Positions 13,501 to 25,500 of a stretch of 64,000 nt of DNA are shown here, piece by piece. This DNA is from Pachypanchax playfairii (Eukaryota > Chordata > Actinopteri > Cyprinodontiformes > Aplocheilidae): NCBI GenBank assembly GCA_006937955.1, contig SSNP01000001.1, positions 3,326,383 to 3,390,382 on the forward strand, given 5' to 3'. The notes beneath the pieces were generated by a model. It searched no databases. It saw nothing but the letters and a program-made list of their open reading frames with translations, and was not told the DNA's origin. Numbering within the stretch: the first letter of the stretch is position 1; each line of letters opens with the position of its first letter. The position numbers and the translations under genes were made by a program.

Positions 13501-16500
13501 GATATGCTGGTTGTCTCAGAGACATTGAAGTCTCCAGAACTCCATATAATCTCCTCAGCAGCTCAGATTACACAGGAGTCACAAAAGGATGTGATGTTGA
13601 GGTAAGACTTTAATGATGAGCAGGTGGCTTAAAAAGGTCTGATTATATGCCTATGAAATAGTTAAAATTCCCCAAAAAATGTATTACAGGCAAATTTATA
13701 CAGTTTATGTGGAATTAGCAACATAAACAAATTTTCACAGGTCTTGACATGTATTGACTGCTTAACCTTCCTCTTAATCTATTCTTGACTCCAGTTCAAG
13801 CTCTAACTTCTCCCACACATATTAATCCCTACAGTCCAATTATGCAGGAAACACACATAATCTGCTGTGAAGTTTCAAAGCAAGAAGCATCCGTCACCAC
13901 AAAATTCTATATGTCACTGCCATTCACGCAGACAGCAACATATCTCTGCTTACATAGTGTGGCATATGTGGATTATTAAGGGTCTGAGGCTTTCAACTGC
14001 TGGTGGAGATGTATTAATATGTGGAAATAAATTTGCTTTTACAATCAGTTTGTAGATTTTTAAATCAAAAAAGAAACCCTGAAATAACAAGTCCTTTATT
14101 TTTGGTTTAATGTTGGATAAAAATTGAATAAAAAATTCAGGAAATTGAGCTGAAAATACAAATCAAACAGATTAACTGATGTAACTTCTTCTGTCTAACA
14201 GAACCTGTATACAGTCAGTTTCTCTAAGCCAGGATACATGGAACTGAGTGGCTTCTCACTTGCAGTCGACACGGAGATCAGCTTGTCTTTCAGCACTCTC
14301 GAAGACACTGGGACTATCCTACTGGCAGTGGGCGGAGCTACACCAGTCAGTCAGGAGGTTGGGTTTCATTTCATTTATAAAGAAAAGTTCTATTCTGTAC
14401 ATGTGATTGTGTGTTTTTGATCATTATGTACAAACTCTTTTATAATGAAGCTGGTTCCCAGACTTAATCAGGAAGCTGCTCCATGATATTTAACAGAAAT
14501 TCTTTTTCTGTTTCTCTGACGTTCTCTTATAAATACTCATACTTAGGAGTGTATATTTTAAAGAACTTACCATTAGTATGTCTTCAGTGTTTATTTTCTT
14601 TACAACATTCACCCCACAGAAACTCAGTTTCACTTCTGTGTTTATAAGGCAAAATTATCTGGAAAAATTTTAATTTAAAGAAACTTCAAAATAAAATGTT
14701 TTCCATAAATTCCAACTTAAAAAAAACATGTTTCCCCACAGACTCGCAGGTCGAATTTGCTCAGCTCCAAGAGAAGACGAAGACAGTCAGGAGAGGTGGG
14801 TTCATACTAATGTCTACATGAGTGCTTATTAATGAGAGTTGTATTTGTCGGCAACTTGGCTAATTATAAAAAACACTCATTGTTACACGCTTTAGGATCC
14901 GGGATAAAAATTCATTGTTTAGTAAAAATCTGAAATTTCAGCTGCATGTGGTAACTAATAGTCACACTAGCACCTTTTCTCTGAGTGAATTAAAAGTCCA
15001 GGAGTGCTTGTTAATTGGCCCTGACTCTTGGTAGCAATACTAATTAGATTATCTCACAGCTAAAGTACACTCTGATTCAGATCCACAAGCCCACACAGGC
15101 GTTATCACACCAAGTCATTACAAAAAGCTCATTTTATTATATCATCTAATAACCTGTCAGTTTGTGTATATGCATTTGTTTCCTCCTATATGTGAGTGAG
15201 TGCATTTTTAGCTTAATGTGCTTGTGAGTGAGAATGTCGCTCACATGAATGCAAAACAGAAGGCTTGTCTGCTTACGAGGACAAAGGGTTACCTTCAGCT
15301 TATCCATCATCACTGGTTGTTGGGCGCATAAATCTATTTTTACTAACTACACTGGCAGGCAGGGCGTGTGTGTGCGGGGAAAGGTTAAATGAGGTTAAAA
15401 ACACCATCAACTCAAGTTGGCCCTGACTAATGGCTGGTTTAGAGAGGGACAGACGGAGAGGAGGACGAGGGAAAAGGACAAATCTGGGAGGAATTCAGGT
15501 GGGATATTTCGAGGGAAAAGAAAGAGTTTAAGAAATTATAGTGCAGGAGGGCGATGGGAAGATTGAAAAAGTAAGAAATAAGAAATAAGAGGATAGGAAC
15601 AAAGATGACTGTAGAAGAGAGACTAAAGTGAAAAAACAGTAAATTGAAAAGATGGAGAACAGAGAGTGAGAGAGCGATGAGCCCAAAGGAGATATAGAAG
15701 ATAAAAGATAAAACAAATCTTTGGCCTGATTATTTACATATGTATGAATAAAAGATGTGTATATTTATGAATATTAGATATTCACCAAAAGGGTTTGGTG
15801 TCATTAAAAAGAGGATTATCAAAGTGGAGGGACTTGTAGAAGCTTTGTGGGGTCATATCTTAAAAAAACAACACTTTCCTAGTCAGATTCTCTTTAAATG
15901 AGATATCAACACTTAGCTGAACTCATTCATAAATTCATTTATTTCTTTAAATTAAACAAATTACTTTGTATTATGTAAATTCTGCTCTAAAAGTACTACT
16001 TTGAGTAGCACCTTTTTTTGTAAATATTTCCAAAACAGGAGGTTCACATCAGGTTATTTTTTATTAATATTCATTGTAATGAACACTACTGTTTACAAGG
16101 TTAAATTATATTTAAAAACAATCGATTTTATAACATTAGGTTTAATTTCTGGTAAATTATCATTCTGAATGTAAATTAGAATTTGATATAAAGAAAACAT
16201 CAAACAAACCTAGAAAATGTTGTATATTTTGGTGACTATAGCATAAAAATGCACATTTAGGTTGTTTTTTTCTCTTTAAATAACAAACTCTTCCTGATGC
16301 ATCTTTCTCTATTCAGGTTTATTCTTCCGTTGTACAAACAAATTGTCCCATCTCTGCTTCTTCTGCATGTAAACTGCAATTACAACTAAAAAAAGAAGTT
16401 ACTGAAGTATTGTTATATCACAAAACATCATTTAAAATACATTAGCTAAATGTGCCTGGACCTGCAGTAATCAACTTTAGTTTTACATTCTAGACAAATC

Positions 16501-19500
16501 AAACTTCAAATAAATGTGAGACGCAATTGCTCAAAATGCTAAATTTGTTTTTAAATGTGTTTTAAAGTGGGTATTTTTGCTTGTTTCCACCCTACTTTAT
16601 ATTTTTAATGTTTGCACCTTTCCTTCATTGTAACCATTTCTGATAAATATATGTGTATATCTGCTTCTGTGCATGTTGAACGTGTCTGTTCACGTGTGTG
16701 CATGCATCCTTGTATTGTATTGGTGCATGAGAGAGAGGTGGCGCAGCAAGAGCCATGTTGTAGCTACATCTCAGTTCAATTTGTCCCCGACCTCAAATTG
16801 AAATTCCATTTTCAGGTGGTAAATTGTCTCCCACTTCGCCCTCTGGCACACACTGAATTAAAATTCAAATTAGCCTGACCCTGCACCACTGCTCTCTAAC
16901 ACCTCAGTGACTGTCTCACTCTTTCTCTCCCCGACCAATCTCTATCCAGCTCGCTGTTTTGCTCTCTGCCCTCTCCTCCTCTCTGTTCCTCTCATCTTTT
17001 GTTATCCTTCCCTTCTTGCTCTCTACTCCTCCTCTACCTCTTTCATCCCCCCAGTACACACTGTATCTCCTCCTGTTTCTCTCCAGTTTCCAATGATCTC
17101 TTCAAATCCAGTCATTTTTCATCCAGTTTTTGCCTTTGTTTTCTTTTTGTGTCACTCTTCTTGCACTTGATGGTAAGAAATACAGATTAAATCGGACCCC
17201 GAAATCGTAAAAAATGCCTTACTATAGTACGTTTTTTTTTTCATGAGTTTCCACTTGATGTTAAAAAATACAGATTAAATCAGTTAGACGTGTTTTTCAG
17301 GTCCCTCTGATGCCTCATTTGATTATTTTATGTATTTTTAGGATCTTTTTGTCGGACCCCCAGAATCTAAAAAACGCCTTACTATAGTAAGGCTTTTTTT
17401 TATGAGTTTCCACTTGATGTTAAAAATTAAAGATTAAATCATTTAGACGTGTTTTTCATGTCCCTCTGATGCTAAAAAGACATAATATATTCAAAAAAGA
17501 GGACTTTTTTTACGAGCCCCAAATCCTAAAAAATGCCTTACTATAGTAAGGCTTTTTTTTCATGAGTTTTTACTTGATGTTAAAAAATACAGAATAAATC
17601 ATTTAGACGTATTTTTCAGGTCCCTCCGATGCTAAAAAGACATAATATATTAAAAAAAGAGAACTTTTTGTCGGACCCCCAAATCCTAAAAAATGCCTTA
17701 CTATATAGTAAGGTTTTTTTTCATGGGTTTCCACTTGATGTTAAAAAATACAGATTAAATCATTTAGACGTGTTTTTCAGGTCCCTCTGATGCCTCATTT
17801 GTTTATTTTATGTCTTTTTAGCATCTTTTTGTCGGACCCCCAAATCCTAAAAAATGCCTTACTATAGTAAGGCTTTTTTTTCATGATTTTTCGCTTGATG
17901 TTAAAAAATACAGATTAAATCATTTAGATGTGTTTTTCAGGTCCCTCTGATGCTAAAAAGACATAATATATTCAAAAAGGAGAATTTTTATTCGGACCCC
18001 CAAATCCTAAAAAATGCCTTACTATAGTAAGGCTTTTTTTTTCATGAGTTTCCACTTGATGTTAAAAAATACAGATTAAATCATTTAGACGTGTTTTTCA
18101 GGTCCCTCTGATGCCTCATTTGTTTATTTTATGTCTTTTTAGCATCTTTTTGTCGGACCCCCAAATCCTAAAAAATGCCTTACTATAGTAAGGCTTTTTT
18201 TTCATGATTTTTCACTTGATGTTAAAAAATACAGATTAAATCATTTAGACGTGTTTTTCAGGTCCCTCTGATGCTAAAAAGGCATAATATATTCAAAAAA
18301 GAGAACTTTTTTCGGACCCCCAAATCCTAAAAAATGCCTTACTATAGTAAGGCTTTTTTTTCATGATTTTTCACTTGATGTTAAAAAATACAGATTAAAT
18401 CATTTAGATGTGTTTTTCAGGTCCCTCTGATGCTAAAAAGACATAATATATTCAAAAAGGAGAATTTTTATTCGGACCCCCAAATCCTAAAAAATGCCTT
18501 ACTATAGTAAGGCTTTTTTTTCATGAGTTTCCACTTGATGTTAAAAAATACAGATTAAATCATTTAGACGTGTTTTTCAGGTCCCTCTGATGCTAAAAAG
18601 ACATAATATATTCAAAAAGGAGAATTTTTATTCGGACCCCCAAATCCTAAAAAATGCCTTACTATATAGTAAGGCTTTTTTTTCATGAGTTTCCACTTGA
18701 TGTTAAAAAATACAGATTAAATCATTTAGACGTGTTTTTCAGGTCCCTCTGATGCTAAAAAGGCATAATATATTCAAAAAAGAGAACTTTTTTCGGACCC
18801 CCAAATCCTAAAAAATGCCTTACTATAGTAAGGCTTTTTTTTCATGATTTTTCACTTGATGTTAAAAAATACAGATTAAATCATTTAGATGTGTTTTTCA
18901 GGTCCTTCTGATGCCTCATTTGTTTATTTTATGTCTTTTTAGCATCTTTTTGTCGGACCCCCAAATCCTAAAAAATGCCTTACTATAGTAAGGCTTTTTT
19001 TTCATGAGTTTCCACTTGATGTTAAAAAATACAGAATAAATCATTTAGACGTGTTTTTCAGGTCCCTCTGATGCTAAAAAGACATAATATATTCAAAAAA
19101 GAGAACTTTTTTCGGACCCCCAAATCCTAAAAAATGCCTTACTATAGTAAGGCTTTTTTTTCATGATTTTTCACTTGATGTTAAAAAATACAGATTAAAT
19201 CATTTAGACGTGTTTTTCAGGTCCCTCTGATGCTAAAAAGACATAATATATTCAAAAAGGAGAACTTTTTGTCGGACCCCCAGAATCTAAAAAATGCCTT
19301 ACTATAGTAAGGCTTTTTTTTCATGAGTTTTCACTTGATGTTAAAAAATACAGAATAAATCATTTAGACGTGTTTTTCAGGTCCCTCTGATGCTAAAAAG
19401 ACATAATATATTCAAATAAGAGAACTTTTTTTCGGACCCCCAAATCCTGAAAAATGCCTTACTATAGTAAGGCTTTTTTTTCATGAGTTTTCACTTGATG

Positions 19501-22500
19501 TTAAAAAATACAGAATAAATCATTTAGNAAGGAGAACTTTTTTTCGGACCCCCAGAATCTAAAAAATGCCTTACTATAGTAAGGCTTTTTTTTCATGAGT
19601 TTTCACTTGATGTTAAAAAATACAGATTAAATCATTTAGATGTGTTTTTCAGGTCCCTCTGATGCCTCATTTGTTTATTTTATGTCTTTTTAGCATCTTT
19701 TTGTCGGACCCCCAAATCCTAAAAAATGCCTTACTATAGTAAGGCTTTTTTTTCATGATTTTTCTCTTGATTTTAAAAAATACAGATTAAATCATTTAGA
19801 TGTGTTTTTCAGGTCCTTCTGATGCTAAAAAGACATAATATATTCAAAAAGGAGAATTTTTATTCGGACCCCCAAATCCTAAAAAATGCCTTACTATTTT
19901 AAGTAAAAACAACTGAAACTGACAAAATGAAAATGTTTCAACACTATTTTGTTTCCAATGTAAATTCTACTTCTATTCAAAACAAAGTTAAAATTGTAAT
20001 TGAAGCTTTTTTCAATGTTTTCAATTTTATCATTGGATTAACATTTTGGGTGCTATCAAGTCTATAGATTAACTTTAATTGTAAGTAAAAAAAAAAAATC
20101 TTTTGTGTGTTCATCGTTGACTGTTACACTATGTCATGTTGATCTCTTACTCCTCCAGCCCTACCTCTTGGTCATGCTGAACAAAGGATCTCTTGAGGTC
20201 TCGATGTCAACGGGCAGCCACAGTCAGCGTCGAGTCGTCAGACGACCCGATCAGGGCGTTCTGAATGATGGCAGAGAACATTCACTGCGTATAGAGAGGT
20301 TACCAGGCAGGTCAGTGCAAGACGTGCTGATCTTTGTGTATTTTCATATCAAAAACCAATGTTTGATTTGTCATTTGTATGTTTATTTTTGCTCTTCAAC
20401 AGGTTTTTTGCCGTCCAGGTTGATGAGGAACCCAAGCGGGAGGCGGCACTTCCCAACGACCAACCAATACACTTGCAGCGCATCTTCCTTGGTGGTTTTC
20501 CTGCAGAAGTAGAGCAGGCGTCCAACAGAGCTAACGTCCCATTCCAGGGCTGCATATGGAACCTCATGGTTAATGCCATGTATGCAAAACTTTTTCCTTT
20601 TGAACTCCCATTACAATCAGATGTTTTATCCTACACATTGTAACACTTTGCAAAGCAAAATCCAAATTTTAACAGCATTATGAAACAAAAAGTAGAAGAA
20701 AATAAACAGGCAGATCTTAAATCAGTATTATCCTAATTCAATCCAGAGACACTGCAATTCTGTTTGTCACCAAGTACATTAGTTTTTGTAGAATAAAAAA
20801 AAAAAAATTCTGCAAACATACAGTTCCAGTTTAAACAGTGACTAATGTCATTGTAGGAGATACATTATGGAATTGTTAATGATGAAAAAACTGTTGTCTT
20901 GTGCCTAAGCAGCAGTATTAGAGTCATCTGGCATCCTAAACATACTCATATATCACATTACATTTCATTACATTTGTTTGTGTTCTTTCCACTGCTGCTC
21001 AGCTGATGTCTCACAGCTATGATGCTGGAACTTTTCACTTTGATTATTCTCTGCTGTTCTGAAAGCACCTTTCACTCTGTATTAGTTATAGTTTTTTTAC
21101 TTTATATAAATGTTCTAGATTTACTGTTTGCAATTACCCTGACTTTCTATGTCTGTATGCATTTGTTTTGTTAAATTGATGGAAAACAAAATGATAGTTC
21201 AGACTGACAGACATAAAATAATGTGACTCACATAGCTGAAGTCATTGACGATCAATTGAGGAGTGTATATCTAGTTCTGAATGGTTGGTAAAACCTGAAC
21301 ATTGCTGAGGGTTAGTCAGTTGGATGCATTAGAGTAACTTTTTACCAAAAAAATAAAATTAAATAAGTCCAGCATCAGTATGTTGGATCGTTTCATTTGC
21401 TGCAGATTTTAATTGTTTTTCATTTGTTCCACTCGTCCTCAATGCTGGTTTTATTTTTTATTCTATTTTAAGACACTGACAAAATGTTACGGTCAGGTAC
21501 AAGAACTGGACAGAAAATAAGCAAAGACATTATATCTTATATTTATAAAGTCAATCTGGCTACTTTGGTCAACACTTTGTTCTGTTTTCTGCATCAACAC
21601 ATTATTTTGTTAATTTCTTTCACTTTAACACTTAATAATAAAGTCTAATTATTTTATTTCTTAGTTTGGCAGATTTCTCCCAGCCTGTTTCCTTTGAAAA
21701 TGCTGAAATTGGCCGTTGTCCCAACCTCGCTCCTCCACCACCTCCACCTCCTCTACCAGAGAAGGAGGAAAAAACTCCCCTCACCCCAGCTCCCATCACT
21801 CCCCCACCTGAACCTCACGCTGTAAGTAACTAAAGTGAACAGTTACATAATTGTTGAACGTTTAGTGTTACCTGCAAAATACAACGTCAGGTGAAATAAA
21901 CTGTTAACATATTTAAAACTAAACACTAACTGCATTTATTTACTCATTAATTTAAGTAGAAAAAAAACCAACCTTACATGTTTAAAGGTGTCCTGCTCCA
22001 TTGGGTTATTTTTCATTTATTTCTTTTACTGTTATTAGAAGTATTCAGACAGAAACGCACTCCTGTACCTCTCTGATGAAATGCAGGCCCACTGTGCTAG
22101 CATAGCGATTTATCAGACAGCACTTGAACAGCCCATTACCTCGTCTTTATAGTCCCTTTAGCCTTGAGTCACTAAACTCCACCTTTGGCAGCTTGTCAGG
22201 CAGTGCAGAGCCATGGCACGACGCTAGGCTAACTGTGCATGCAGTTTATGCTTTATGAGCGCACATAAGCCAAATGCTCTGAACTAATATTTAGCCACTA
22301 TGCTAAGAAGCTGCCAGGCAGTGAGTTATAAAACACACAGTCTTAGCATTGGGACAGAATTTCACTTGTTTAATAAATGCTCTACATTAGCTATAGGCTA
22401 TCAGTTACCCACTTAGCTGCTAAACTACACCTCTTAGGGGACATTGATCATGAAGCCAAGAGCAGAAGAACTATGCCACCTCAGCTATAACTCTGAGGTT

Positions 22501-25500
22501 TGTTGCTTTATGGGCTGTAAGTTTGATATAGACTGCAGACCAGGAGAAGCCCTAGTTCTAAGTCCCCATTTATAAGATAAATGATGGTTACTGCAAATTA
22601 ACTCAATTTTGCTCTGCATTATGGGAAAATGGAAGTGAAAAGACTTGGTTTATATTCCAATATTTCTTTGTTTGAATGAGATAAAGTTCTTCTGGCTTAT
22701 TTTATAGAATCAGAGCTTCAATAGTTGTGAACAAAGCTGTTTAATTACTGGTTTATCTAATTCTTAACATTATTCCAGGAATTCTGATAAACAGCCTAGA
22801 TCAAAAACTTATGTTGAATACACACTTTGAAATCACATGTTTTTCACCAGGACAAAAGAATTTGTGCTACAATTAAAAATGTTTAAATTATGAGTTTAGA
22901 AGTGGTATTTCTAAACGTTAGTCTGGACAAACGTAGATCCAAACTGTTGATAATTTTCCACTAATGACAGTTTGTTTTAACAGTTGGTCTAAACAATTAA
23001 AAAAAAGTTTAAAATATAATTTAAAATTGACACACTTCATTCACCAGACACCATTTCTCCTTCTTTAAATGTTTGTGTTCTGACTAGATTAAACTGTAAT
23101 TTAGTTGAGTGTCATGATCAAAATGTTATAGTTTGTAGATTTTTATATCTTTTTTGAAATTGTGGGTTAAAAATACAACAAAGCATTAGAGGTAGTTATA
23201 ACCAAAGCATACAAAATGTGATTTTATGAGGCATTAAAGCTAAATAATTGTCAACAAAGAGTAAAAGCCTTGTAAGCTTTTTTATGTCCTATTTTTCAGT
23301 AATAGTGTTTAATTTTGGGTCTTACTATAAATTATGGCTGTAAGAAAATTGAGTATAATTATGTGATTAAAAAACATGTTTTTCTTTAGTTTACCAAAAA
23401 TGTCACAGACGTCTTTAAATTCTGAATCCAGATAATACATGGAACATACCTTTTACTATGTACAATAACATTTCTGTTCCTGTTATAGTAGCAAACCGGT
23501 TTGTTGTTATTTTCCTAAATATTGATGTGAGTTTTCAAATAATGGATTAGAAACTTAAGTTCAGTAAAGACTTTTAAGCATTTTTAATGATTTCCCAGCA
23601 TGCCTGCTGCTGTTTGTGCTTCTCTTTGGCTTGTAAAAACTTCTTTACTGCTCTTTAACTCCTGACCCACAGGAAGCCACGCCCTCTGCCCCATCTGCAA
23701 CCACACCCACTACTCCTGCTGTTGTGGCCCCGCCCACTGCTAAACTGGACCCTGGCACAGACTTGGTATACATTCACTCACCGACTGATAAGCATCACTC
23801 TGGATTATAGTGTCTCCTCCTTTTTCTAACTTCAGACACAAAGTCGAATATTTAATACATTATGATCCAAAACGACATTAAAGTAGCTTAAACCTGAACT
23901 CAAACATCCCAAAACATGGATTAATGGATGTAGTTTATTGATAATCTCAGCCTTGGACATGATTTTGTTATAGCAACAGAAAATATTGAAAAGTATACAA
24001 AATAATTTGAGCTAATAAACTTCAGAACTTCTGATTACTTTTACCGGCTGGCTGGGATTTAAAACTTTATTATTAGATGTTCAGAGAATGAAGAACTTTG
24101 ATTACTTGATATTCTTGTGACAGTATAATCATGTCTATTTCCAGTATGATGTAGTCTTTGAACTGCAGATACATTTAGGTTGATATATCATTAATTTTAA
24201 AGTCATTTTTAAAAGGGTTGAACACTGATCAGTGTAACAGCTGGCACACCTCTGGTCCTCTTGAGGAGAATCAGAATCTTCACTTTCACTCGTTCTTAAC
24301 TACAATTTCTCAGCTCTGTTGCAAAGTTTTCCAATTTGTTTGAGATGTTTTTGCTGACCCTCTCCTGCTTTGCATGCATGAATCATAAACGGGTCGTTGA
24401 TGTGATTAAAACTACAGACTGTTGAGCTGATCTTTTATCCTAACAATGACTTACAGTATAAAACAGTCACAGCTTAGTCTATACTGTAAGTATCCAAGTT
24501 TTCCTAAAGTGTAATTCTTGCATTTGCAAAGCTTTTGCATTATACTTTTATTTCTACTTTTTTCAAAACTTTGCAAAATAAGTTATTTTTTATCTTTAAT
24601 TGCAATTTAAGAAGCAACACGTGGATAACACACATACTCATCTACAAACCTGTACATACATACAGTCCACCAAAGGACTTAATTCTATTGGTGTGACCTC
24701 CAACAAAAAGCCTGAATGTAAAACCTTCCTCTCATTGTTACCTTAATGGAAAGATGCACAAGAGTTGAGAAGAAAGGATGAAAAAGGGTGGAGTGGAAGG
24801 CAGAGGATGGGGTGGAGTACAAGAGGGAAAGCCTTTCTGAACAAAACCAGGCTCATCTTTTGTTGGCTTAATGGAAAGACGGAGAAGAATTAAAGGAAAG
24901 GGCTTCAGAAAAAGTGGTGTATTTTTTGTAAGATAAGGGAAGCATAAGAAAGAGAAAAGAACGAGAGGAGGAGGAGTGGATATGAGGACAGAATGAGATA
25001 AGAGGTGAGTGTCAGCTGCGACAAAGCAAGGTCACAGACTGGAGAATGTCTTCACTTGAAAGGAAACAAGAGAGGGTTGGAGATTGAGACACACAGTCCT
25101 TTGAGATTGTGTTAACTTTGTTTCACGCTTGCACAAGAAGAATAAAAAGCAGTGTTATCACTTAACAGGTGATATATATTCAAAAGAGATGCTCAGAAAT
25201 GAAAATGGAAAAGTTCTTGAAGGGCAGAAAAAACAAACGTGGCAGGGGGTAAAAAGAGGATGTCTGAGGGCAGAAAATCTAAACAAAGAAGGATAAAAGC
25301 CGAGGAATAAGTGAAAAACACGGGAAGGTGGAAGATGAGACCAGGTCGAAAAAGTTAGAAAACAAAAAGGTTAAATTTTAAGCAAAATGAAAGAAAGATG
25401 TAGACTTAAAGTATAAAAAGTGGGAGTTGTAACATAATAAAGGAAATGTTGTATAAAAGATGCGCCAAAGTAAGAACAGTAAATAAAATGAACTGACAAA

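Larger units (their letters stand above)
14796..20158 (+). other. lama2: lama2 intron with purine tract, pyrimidine tract and satellite array
   Basis: The 5.4 kb intron downstream of the furin exon. 15421-15715 is strongly purine-rich on the + strand and 16905-17160 strongly pyrimidine-rich. A tandem array occupies about 17167-19899. No exon is supported: the open frames at 16612-17190 are by-products of low-complexity sequence. Confidence 0.75.

Noticed and set aside
17167..19899. CRISPR-like array
   Set aside because: The repeats are contiguous tandem units with no unique spacers, inside an intron of a vertebrate gene.
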